A DNA stretch of 5,780 nt from an uncultured Lachnospiraceae bacterium (GTDB lineage: Bacteria > Bacillota > Clostridia > Lachnospirales > Lachnospiraceae), in the NCBI GenBank assembly GCA_947653315.1, contig CANTGP010000216.1, positions 1 to 5,780 of the forward strand, in the 5' to 3' direction. Made by a program: the position numbers and the translations under genes. Below, one piece after another: positions 1-5,780 of this stretch (its first letter is position 1; each line of letters begins with the position of its first letter). Under the pieces are notes generated by a model, which was given only the letters and a program-made list of their open reading frames with translations, was not told the origin of the DNA and searched no databases.

Positions 1-48
1 TATGGAAAGTCAGGAAAATATGAAAACAGGAGAAAAAGGAGAACGGTT

Positions 49-675
49 ATGTATATCATAGCAGGACTGGGAAATCCGGGAAGGGAATATGTGAATACGC
101 GCCATAATGCGGGCTACGATGTCATAGACGCTTTGGCGGATAAGTATAACATCAGCGTACTGGAGTTAAAGCATAAGGCGTTAGTGGGTAAGGGTTGTAT
201 CGGCGGGCGGAAAGTGGTATTGGTGAAACCGGTGACTTATATGAATTTAAGCGGGGAAAGCCTGCGGGCGGCGGCGGATTATTATAAAGTGGACGTGGAA
301 CGGGAGCTGCTTGTGGTCTCGGACGATATCAGCCTGCCGCCGGGACAATTGCGCGTAAGGAAACGGGGCAGCGCCGGCGGGCATAACGGGTTAAAAAATA
401 TCATAAAAATGCTTGGAACGGAAGATTTCCAAAGAATCCGCATGGGCGTCGGGGAAAAGCCGAAGGGGTATGATTTGGTGGATTGGGTGCTGGGGCATTT
501 TAATAAAGAAGAAAGAACCGCGATGGATGACGCGGTATTAAGGGCGGTACGGGCGGTTGAAATGATACTGGCGGACGGCGCCGATGCCGCAATGAATGAG
601 TTTAACCGCAAGGTGCAGCCGGAAGGAAAGAAACAGGAAAACAGCAACGGAAAGAAAGGGTTGGACATCACATGA
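49..675 (+). CDS. pth: Peptidyl-tRNA hydrolase
   Basis: This is a bacterial Pth-family enzyme, a cytosolic esterase that cleaves peptidyl-tRNA released prematurely from ribosomes so that the tRNA can be reused. Family landmarks visible in the 208-residue protein are GLGNPG at residues 6-11 with Asn9, the NTRHNAG block with the catalytic His19, MNLSG with Asn66, the catalytic Asp92 in SDDISLPPG, and GGHNGLK with Asn113. These match the E. coli residues His20, Asp93, Asn10, Asn68 and Asn114. The ATG is preceded by AAAGGAG (35-41) at 7-nt spacing, and the protein begins directly at the conserved first beta strand, so the start is secure. The usual length is about 185-195 residues. The excess is a hydrophilic, Lys/Gln/Asn-rich tail from about residue 188, probably disordered. 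The stop overlaps the mfd start codon as ATGA, which indicates an operon. The identification is very sure; the role of the tail is unknown. Confidence 0.97.
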   Translation: MYIIAGLGNPGREYVNTRHNAGYDVIDALADKYNISVLELKHKALVGKGCIGGRKVVLVKPVTYMNLSGESLRAAADYYKVDVERELLVVSDDISLPPGQLRVRKRGSAGGHNGLKNIIKMLGTEDFQRIRMGVGEKPKGYDLVDWVLGHFNKEERTAMDDAVLRAVRAVEMILADGADAAMNEFNRKVQPEGKKQENSNGKKGLDIT

Positions 676-3600
676 GGACATTTACGGCCCCCCTGCAGGA
701 ATTGGGCGAGTTTGGGGAAATTCAGGGATATTTGAAAAAAACGGGCACGGCGGTGGCGCTGACCGGATGCGTGGATTCCCAAAAAATGCATATGATTTAC
801 GGATTGGGCGACGGTTTGAATTTAAAATACAAAATCATTGTCGCTTCCAGCGACCTCAGGGCAAGGGAAATATACGAGGATTACCAGCTTTATGACAGGA
901 ATGTCACCATGTATCCGGCAAAGGACCTGATATTTTACCAGGCGGATATCCATGGAAACCAGTTGGTGAAAGAGCGGGTCCGGGCGCTGCGCAGGGTGAT
1001 GGAAGGACGGCCGCTGACGGTGGTGACGACGTTTGCCAGTCTGATGTCGCCGCAGGTTCCTTTGGGGGTACTGGAAAGGAATGTCATATCCATCGGACGG
1101 CAGTCTTCCGTCAACGAAGGAGAACTTGCCCGCAGGCTGGTGGAAATGGGTTATGAGAAAAATTACCAGGTGGAAGCCGCCGGGCAGTTCAGCATACGGG
1201 GCGGTATTGTGGACATCTTTGACCTGACGGAAGAAAATCCTTACCGCGTGGAGCTTTGGGGCGACGAGGTGGAGTCCATCCGCAGTTTCGATATCTTAAG
1301 CCAGCGTTCCATTGAAACCTTACAGTCCGTCTGTATTTATCCGGCGACGGAAATGATTCTGACGCAGGAAGAACTGGAAAAAGGACTGGAACGGATGGAG
1401 GCGGAGGCCAGGGCATGCAGTGCGAAATTCCGCGAGAAATTCCAAACGGAGGAAGCCCACCGCATCGTCCTCCAGGTGAAGGAGTTGAAGGAACAGGCGG
1501 CGGAATTGCGTACTTCGGCGAATTTGGAAAGTTACATCCGCTATTTTTACCCTGAAACGGTTTCTTTCTTAGAGTTGTTTGACGGGGAAAAATGCGGGAT
1601 TTTCATTGACGAACCGGCGAGGGTGAAGGAACATGCCGATGCGGTGGAGCTGGAATTCAGGGAAAGCATGATGCACCGTCTGGAAAAAGGCTACGCATTG
1701 CCAAAACAGGCGGAGATTTTGTTCGGGACGGAAACGGTGGCGGCAAAAATGGCGGCTGCGCGTGTGGTCATGCTGTCCGCCATCGACATGAAAAATACGT
1801 TGGTAAAGGCCGGGAAAAAATTTGATATCGGGGCAAAAAGCGTTGCCTCCTACAATAACAGTTTTGAAGCGCTGGTGAAGGATTTGAAGCGCTACCGGAA
1901 GAACGGGTTCCGCGTCCTCCTCCTGTCCGGTTCCCGCACAAGGGCGAAGCGGATTGCGGAAGACTTGCGGGGGGAGGAACTGACCGCCTTTTACGGCGAA
2001 GACCCTTTCCGTGAGATACAGCCGGGGGAAATCATGACTTTTTACGGCCATGTCCTGAAGGGGTTTGAATATCCGCTGGTGAAATTCGTGGTCATATCGG
2101 AGAGCGATATTTTCGGAGCGGAAAAAAAGAAAAAGCGGAAGAAGAAAAAATATGAGGGGCAGAAAATCAACGACTTTGCCGATTTAAAAGTCGGGGATTA
2201 TGTGGTGCATGAAAGCCATGGGCTGGGCATTTACCGGGGCATCGAAAAAGTGGAAGTGGAAAAGGTCATTAAGGACTATATCAAGATTGAGTACCGGGAC
2301 GGGGGAAACCTGTATATCCTTGCCACGGGGCTGGACGTTATCCAGAAATACGCTTCCGCAGATGCCCATAAACCGAAACTGAACAAGCTGGGGACGCAGG
2401 AATGGAGCCGCACCAAGAGCAAGGTTAAGGGGGCGGTCAATGAAGTGGCAAAAGACCTGGTGGAGCTGTATGCGGTCAGGCAGCAGCAGGAAGGTTATGT
2501 GTACGGGAAGGATACCGTATGGCAGCAGGAATTTGAGGAAATGTTCCCTTATGAGGAAACGGAAGACCAGTTGGCGGCAATCGCGGATACCAAGGCGGAT
2601 ATGGAGAGCCGCAAAATCATGGACCGGTTAATCTGCGGCGATGTGGGCTACGGTAAGACGGAGATTGCCATCCGTGCGGCCTTTAAGGCGGTACAGGAAA
2701 ATAAGCAGGTGGTTTACCTGGTGCCTACCACGATTTTGGCGCAGCAGCACTATAATACTTTTGTGCAGAGGATGAAGGATTTCCCGGTGAGGGTGGATTT
2801 GATGTCACGGTTCCGTACCCCTGCGGAGATGAAAAAAACGGTGGAAGATTTGCGCAAAGGATTGGTGGATATTGTCATCGGCACCCACAGGGTTTTGTCC
2901 AAGGATGTGGTATTTAAGGATTTGGGGCTGTTAATCATTGACGAAGAACAGCGGTTCGGCGTGGCCCATAAGGAAAAAATAAAGAAAATGAAAGAAACGG
3001 TGGATGTACTGACCCTGACGGCGACCCCGATTCCCCGCACCCTGCACATGAGCCTGATTGGCATCCGCGATATGAGCGTATTGGAAGAAGCGCCGGAAGA
3101 CAGGCTTCCCATCCAGACTTATGTGCTGGAATACAACGAGGAAATGGTGCGGGAGGCCATTGTCCGGGAGCTGTCAAGGGGCGGGCAGGTATATTATGTC
3201 TATAACCGGGTCAATAACATTGCGGACGTATCGGGACGGATAGCCGCACTGGTACCGGAAGCGACCGTGGCCTTTGCCCACGGGCAGATGAAGGAACATG
3301 AACTGGAAAAAATTATGTATGAATTTATCGACGGGGAAATCGATGTGCTGGTGTCCACCACCATCATTGAGACGGGGCTGGATATTTCCAACGTGAATAC
3401 CATGATTATCCATGATGCCGATAATATGGGGCTTTCCCAGCTTTACCAGTTAAGGGGTCGGGTGGGGCGTTCCAATCGTACCGCCTACGCTTTTTTGATG
3501 TACCGGAGGGATAAGCTGTTAAAGGAAGTGGCGGAGAAACGGTTGGCGGCAATCCGGGAATTTACCGATTTGGGAAGCGGTTTTAAGATTGCCATGCGTG

Positions 3601-4202
3601 ATTTGGAAATCCGCGGCGCGGGTAACCTGCTGGGCGCCAAACAGCACGGGCATATGCAGGCGGTAGGTTATGACCTGTATTGCAAGATGTTAAACGAGGC
3701 GGTGAAAACGTTAAAAGGAATCGGCACCGTAGAGGATTTCGGCACTACGGTGGATTTGGATGTGGATGCCTTTATTCCGCCGTCTTATATTGTCAATGAA
3801 TTCCAAAAACTGGATATATACAAACGGATTGCGGGGATTGAGAACCATACGGAAAGCGAGGATATGAAGGAGGAGCTTATGGACCGTTTCGGGGAAATTC
3901 CGAAATCCGTGGATAATCTGCTGCGTATTTCCTTAATCCGTGTGCAGGCACACAGACTGTACATGTCGGAGGTAAAGGGGAAAAACGGGGAAATCCGTTT
4001 CCTGATGAATGCCAATGCCGAAATCAGGGCACAGGAGATTCCGGCTCTGTTAAAAAAGTATCCCAAACTGTCTTTCAATGCCAAAGGTTCGCCCATGTTC
4101 CTGTTCCGTTATTCCAAATGCGGCATGGTGGAACGGGATGCGGAAAACCTGCTTGCCCTGACGGAAGAACTGCTGGGGGGGATGGAAGGGATTTTATTGT
4201 AA
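672..4202 (+). CDS. mfd: Transcription-repair coupling factor (Mfd)
   Basis: Mfd is a cytosolic ATP-driven DNA translocase that displaces RNA polymerase stalled at lesions and recruits UvrA for nucleotide excision repair. The 1176-residue protein is full length for the family. In order it shows a UvrB-like N-terminal module (about 1-340, with GQFSIRGGIVDIF at 171-183), a middle domain, a basic linker (KKKKRKKKK, 485-493), and the RNA-polymerase-interacting domain (about 500-560, VGDYVVHESHGLGIYRG). The superfamily 2 motor follows: Walker A GDVGYGKT at 656-663, DEEQ at 757-760, TATPIPRT at 783-790, and motif VI QLRGRVGR at 926-933. After the motor come the RecG-like translocation motif (about 970-1000) and the C-terminal TRCF domain (about 1030-1140). 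No key motif is missing. The ATG overlaps the pth stop; the only ribosome binding site nearby is a weak AAAGGG (655-660, 11 nt away), so coupling to pth translation is plausible. A terminator follows the stop. Confidence 0.98.
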   Translation: MRTFTAPLQELGEFGEIQGYLKKTGTAVALTGCVDSQKMHMIYGLGDGLNLKYKIIVASSDLRAREIYEDYQLYDRNVTMYPAKDLIFYQADIHGNQLVKERVRALRRVMEGRPLTVVTTFASLMSPQVPLGVLERNVISIGRQSSVNEGELARRLVEMGYEKNYQVEAAGQFSIRGGIVDIFDLTEENPYRVELWGDEVESIRSFDILSQRSIETLQSVCIYPATEMILTQEELEKGLERMEAEARACSAKFREKFQTEEAHRIVLQVKELKEQAAELRTSANLESYIRYFYPETVSFLELFDGEKCGIFIDEPARVKEHADAVELEFRESMMHRLEKGYALPKQAEILFGTETVAAKMAAARVVMLSAIDMKNTLVKAGKKFDIGAKSVASYNNSFEALVKDLKRYRKNGFRVLLLSGSRTRAKRIAEDLRGEELTAFYGEDPFREIQPGEIMTFYGHVLKGFEYPLVKFVVISESDIFGAEKKKKRKKKKYEGQKINDFADLKVGDYVVHESHGLGIYRGIEKVEVEKVIKDYIKIEYRDGGNLYILATGLDVIQKYASADAHKPKLNKLGTQEWSRTKSKVKGAVNEVAKDLVELYAVRQQQEGYVYGKDTVWQQEFEEMFPYEETEDQLAAIADTKADMESRKIMDRLICGDVGYGKTEIAIRAAFKAVQENKQVVYLVPTTILAQQHYNTFVQRMKDFPVRVDLMSRFRTPAEMKKTVEDLRKGLVDIVIGTHRVLSKDVVFKDLGLLIIDEEQRFGVAHKEKIKKMKETVDVLTLTATPIPRTLHMSLIGIRDMSVLEEAPEDRLPIQTYVLEYNEEMVREAIVRELSRGGQVYYVYNRVNNIADVSGRIAALVPEATVAFAHGQMKEHELEKIMYEFIDGEIDVLVSTTIIETGLDISNVNTMIIHDADNMGLSQLYQLRGRVGRSNRTAYAFLMYRRDKLLKEVAEKRLAAIREFTDLGSGFKIAMRDLEIRGAGNLLGAKQHGHMQAVGYDLYCKMLNEAVKTLKGIGTVEDFGTTVDLDVDAFIPPSYIVNEFQKLDIYKRIAGIENHTESEDMKEELMDRFGEIPKSVDNLLRISLIRVQAHRLYMSEVKGKNGEIRFLMNANAEIRAQEIPALLKKYPKLSFNAKGSPMFLFRYSKCGMVERDAENLLALTEELLGGMEGILL

Positions 4203-4218
4203 CAGTTTATGATAAAGG

Positions 4219-4262
4219 TTTCCACCTGTGGGGTTTGCCGCCAACAGGTGGAAAATTTTTTT
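4219..4262 (+). terminator. Intrinsic terminator after mfd
   Basis: An 11-bp perfect stem pairs 4219-4229 (TTTCCACCTGT) with 4244-4254 (ACAGGTGGAAA) around a 14-nt loop. It is followed by one A and then seven T residues (4256-4262). It begins 17 nt after the mfd stop and is the textbook form of a Rho-independent terminator. The opposite strand has no T-run beyond the stem, so it should act only on + strand transcripts. It separates the pth-mfd unit from the sigma factor operon, which therefore needs its own promoter. Confidence 0.92.
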
Positions 4263-4272
4263 ATGCGGAAAA

Positions 4273-4312
4273 TGAACCGGGGAACCTTTTCAGTGCTCTT
4301 ATAGTCAGATAG
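4273..4312 (+). promoter_or_regulatory. Candidate ECF-type promoter(s) of the sigma operon
   Basis: The only gap between the terminator and the sigma gene contains two AAC-type -35 boxes, TGAACC (4273-4278) and GGAACC (4281-4286). Seventeen nt after the AAC of the first lies GCTCTTATAG (4295-4304); 17 nt after the AAC of the second lies AGTCAGATAG (4303-4312). ECF sigma factors of Firmicutes typically read an AAC -35 box and a CGTC/CGTA-like -10 box at 16-17 nt spacing, so the second pair (GGAAC-N17-AGTC) is the better fit. A promoter of this kind would imply autoregulation by the sigma factor encoded just downstream. TATAGT (4300-4305) could instead serve as a housekeeping -10 box, but no TTGACA-like box lies at the right distance. 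The match is by eye; no transcription start is known. Confidence 0.5.
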
Positions 4313-4317
4313 CTATC
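4308..4317. repeat. Perfect 10-bp palindrome GATAGCTATC
   Basis: GATAGCTATC equals its own reverse complement. It overlaps the end of the candidate -10 box and the likely transcription start, about 28 nt before the sigma factor start codon. Such a site could be an operator half-site or a minor hairpin, but 10-bp palindromes also arise by chance and the symmetry does not extend outward. Confidence 0.3.
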
Positions 4318-4344
4318 GGAAGGAATGGGAGGTAAGGGACAGCC

Positions 4345-4959
4345 GTGGAAGAAACGAAACTGGTACAAATGCTTCGGGACGGGGAAAAAGCCGCCTTTGA
4401 CGCATTGTACGAAAAATATAAAAACACACTTCTGCGTATGGCATATTTGGTCAGCGGACAGATGGACGATGCCGAGGATATCGTGCAGGAAACGTTCGTG
4501 AAATGCTACCTGCATATCGGCGAACTGAAAAAGAACGAAGGCTTCCGTCCATGGCTTTTCCAAATTTTATACCGCACGGCATACCGGCAGGTAAAGAAAA
4601 GCAGGCGTGAATTGCCAAGTGAAGACATTGCCATACAGGCGGATGCGGCGGACGGGACCACTTCCCTTGACCGGATCATAAAGACAGAGGAAGAAAATGC
4701 GGTAAAACGTGCAGTGCAGGCGCTTGATTTCAAACACCGTGCAGTCGTGGTCCTGTTTTACTATAATGAAATGACCACGAAAGAGATTGCAAAAGTGCTT
4801 GGCTGCACGGAGGGAACGGTAAAATCCAGGCTGTTTACAGCCCGGGGAAAACTGAGGAAGTATTTGGACGCGGCGGAAACCGGGGAAACGGGCACAAAGG
4901 TATCCGGGAAAAAAGGAGGCGGAGAAGTTGAAAAAAAGCGGGAACTATATATCTTATGA
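4345..4959 (+). CDS. ECF-family RNA polymerase sigma factor
   Basis: This is a 204-residue group 4 (extracytoplasmic function) sigma factor, which directs RNA polymerase to a small stress or envelope regulon. Sigma region 2 spans about residues 8-85, with the core-binding and -10 recognition stretch DAEDIVQETFVKCY (42-55) and the conserved FRPWLFQI block (67-74). A variable acidic linker follows (about 90-115). Region 4 covers about 115-175, with the helix-turn-helix TTKEIAKVLGCTEGTVKSRLFTARGKLR that reads the -35 element. The GTG start is chosen because an in-frame TAA lies at 4333-4335 and the next start (Met10) would cut into region 2. GGAGG (4328-4332) sits 12 nt away, longer than usual, with AAGGGA (4334-4339) as a closer alternative, so initiation may be modest. 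The last 30 residues are a polar Gly/Lys/Glu-rich tail whose DNA also holds the ribosome binding site and start of the next gene. The exact ECF subgroup is not resolved. Confidence 0.93.
   Translation: MEETKLVQMLRDGEKAAFDALYEKYKNTLLRMAYLVSGQMDDAEDIVQETFVKCYLHIGELKKNEGFRPWLFQILYRTAYRQVKKSRRELPSEDIAIQADAADGTTSLDRIIKTEEENAVKRAVQALDFKHRAVVVLFYYNEMTTKEIAKVLGCTEGTVKSRLFTARGKLRKYLDAAETGETGTKVSGKKGGGEVEKKRELYIL
4909..4919 (+). promoter_or_regulatory. Strong ribosome binding site for the anti-sigma TTG start
   Basis: AAAAAAGGAGG inside the end of the sigma gene lies exactly 8 nt before TTG at 4928. It decides the start of the anti-sigma gene. The ATG at 4956 is out of frame and opens only a 10-codon reading frame, and the first in-frame ATG (5006, codon 27) has no ribosome binding site. 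Confidence 0.8.
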
Positions 4960-5779
4960 AAAACGGGACAGGACGGATGAAAAAGTAAAAGCTCACCTGC
5001 ACGGCATGGGGGAACGCATCGAAGCCTCTGAGAAGTTGAAAAAAAGGATTGACGTCCAAATCCGGGAATGGGACAGGAAAACGGAAACAAAAATGAAAAA
5101 GGAGGAACGCACTATGGGACGTTTTAATATGAAAAAGGTAGCAGCCGGAGTGGCGGCAGCATGTTTGCTGGTAGGAACCGTATGCATTGCAGGAAGCGGG
5201 ATTAAGAGTATCACCAGTTCCAGCTCCAAGATTCCTGATTATAAGGAATTTGCGGATTTGCCGAAGGCGGAAGCCGAAGCGGGATTTGAAGCGGATGCGG
5301 TGGAGAAATTCAGCAACGGTTTTGCATTGACAGGAATACGGATTGGTGAAATAACGGTACGGAATGAAGCCGGACAGGAAACGGGAAAGGAGAAAGATAT
5401 CCGGTTGGATTACGTAAAAGGCGGGGATTCCATTAACCTCCATGTCAGGAAATTGTTCCCCGGTGAATCGGAGGAAGAACGGTTTGACGGCGGCAGGTAT
5501 GGACGTAAGGCACAGGCCGGCGATGTGACCATATATTACAGCACGTTTACCCAAAAATCGGTTCCCGTCGATTATGAATTGACGGAGGAAGACAAGGCAG
5601 GCATGGAAAGCGGCACCCTGAACGTGGGATACGGTACTTCGGAAATCGAAATAGACCAGTTCTCCTGCGCAGGCTGGGTAAAAGACGGGAAACTGTACGA
5701 AATCAGCGGTTTTAACCTTCCGGTAGATGCGGACGGACTGTTAGGCATGGCACAGGAAGTTGTGGAAAGTAAAAATTAA
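4928..5779 (+). CDS. Probable membrane anti-sigma factor, DUF4367-like
   Basis: The 283-residue product begins at TTG and overlaps the sigma gene by 32 nt, the usual place for a cognate anti-sigma factor. Residues 1-68 are highly charged and probably helical (SEKLKKRIDVQI at 34-45) and should lie in the cytoplasm as the sigma-binding part. There is no HxxxCxxC zinc motif, so it is not a classic ZAS-type anti-sigma. One transmembrane helix spans about 71-92, preceded by positive residues. A Ser-rich linker and an outer domain of about 190 residues follow. Its end (WVKDGKLYEISGFNLP, then LLGMAQEVVES) resembles the C-terminal domain of DUF4367 anti-sigma proteins of Clostridia; this is recalled family knowledge, not a search result. 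Cys247 is the only cysteine outside the membrane region. The gene is complete, with TAA at 5777-5779. Expected role: it holds the upstream sigma at the membrane until a signal acts. Odd feature: a second strong start at codon 63. Confidence 0.82.
   Translation: MKKSGNYISYEKRDRTDEKVKAHLHGMGERIEASEKLKKRIDVQIREWDRKTETKMKKEERTMGRFNMKKVAAGVAAACLLVGTVCIAGSGIKSITSSSSKIPDYKEFADLPKAEAEAGFEADAVEKFSNGFALTGIRIGEITVRNEAGQETGKEKDIRLDYVKGGDSINLHVRKLFPGESEEERFDGGRYGRKAQAGDVTIYYSTFTQKSVPVDYELTEEDKAGMESGTLNVGYGTSEIEIDQFSCAGWVKDGKLYEISGFNLPVDADGLLGMAQEVVESKN
5096..5116 (+). promoter_or_regulatory. Internal ribosome binding site and ATG (codon 63) in the anti-sigma gene
   Basis: AAAAAGGAGG (5096-5105) lies 8 nt before an in-frame ATG at 5114, the same motif and spacing as at the gene's TTG start. 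Initiation here would give a 221-residue protein starting MGRFNMKK and running straight into the hydrophobic segment, which would look like a signal peptide or signal anchor. The stretch is encoded by Lys-Lys-Glu-Glu codons (AAA AAG GAG GAA), so it could be a by-product of the amino acid sequence. The site itself is plainly visible; its use is inferred. Confidence 0.45.
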
Positions 5780-5780
5780 T

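Noticed and set aside
2..61. Short open frame at the left edge (ATG at 2, TAG at 59-61), and another frame ending in TGA at 21-23
   Set aside because: Either could be the last codons of an upstream gene, but the stretch is too short to identify a product or to choose between the frames.
282..791. Open frame of 169 codons on the minus strand, opposite pth
   Set aside because: It lies opposite the strongly conserved pth motifs and the pth-mfd junction. The translated product is low in information, with no domain.
1569..2051. Open frame of 160 codons on the minus strand inside mfd
   Set aside because: It is fully covered by an intact Mfd coding sequence, and its composition is typical of an antisense shadow.
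4118..4312. 64-codon + strand open frame across the mfd end and the terminator
   Set aside because: It runs through the terminator hairpin and the promoter region, has no convincing ribosome binding site, and gives a product without recognisable features.
4956..4988. ATGA overlap at the sigma stop, which looks like a coupled start
   Set aside because: The ATG at 4956 is not in frame with the anti-sigma gene and opens only a 10-codon frame, so TTG at 4928 with its strong ribosome binding site is preferred.
4835..5554. Open frame of 239 codons on the minus strand, opposite the anti-sigma gene
   Set aside because: The translation is rich in Phe, Pro, Arg and Cys with no recognisable domain, as expected for the reverse complement of a Lys/Glu-rich gene. 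It spans the sigma/anti-sigma junction, and the + strand genes explain the region.

Overview
The window reads as ordinary chromosomal DNA from a Gram-positive anaerobe of the class Clostridia, most likely a Lachnospiraceae-type genome. The basis is the pth-mfd gene pair, purine-rich AAAAGGAGG ribosome binding sites, moderate GC content, the lysine-rich linker in Mfd, and a clostridial-style pair of an ECF sigma factor and a single-pass membrane anti-sigma. The genus cannot be fixed from this sequence alone. All four genes are complete and all are on the + strand.

Region 1 (1-4202) is a two-gene housekeeping unit. pth (peptidyl-tRNA hydrolase) ends in an ATGA overlap with mfd (transcription-repair coupling factor), so the two are probably co-transcribed and may be translationally coupled. 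One recycles peptidyl-tRNA from aborted translation; the other removes stalled RNA polymerase and recruits UvrA. The unit is closed by a clear intrinsic terminator at 4219-4262. The first 48 bases hold the pth ribosome binding site and perhaps the last codons of an upstream gene.

Region 2 (4263-4344) is a short control region. Two GAACC boxes lie 8 nt apart. Each is followed, after the same spacing, by a TCnnATAG box, so it looks like one or two overlapping ECF-type promoters. This suggests that the sigma factor transcribes its own operon. A perfect 10-bp palindrome lies just downstream.

Region 3 (4345-5779) is an ECF sigma factor (GTG start) whose last 32 nt overlap a membrane-anchored probable anti-sigma factor (TTG start). 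The anti-sigma has a charged cytoplasmic N-terminus, one transmembrane helix and an extracytoplasmic domain resembling DUF4367 proteins. The expected scheme is that the membrane protein holds the sigma factor until an envelope signal releases it.

The most interesting point is inside the anti-sigma gene. A second in-frame start (ATG, codon 63) has a ribosome binding site as strong as the first and with identical 8-nt spacing. It would make a product that keeps the membrane segment and sensor domain but lacks the whole predicted sigma-binding part. No mobile element, CRISPR array, tRNA, rRNA or unambiguous new system is visible.
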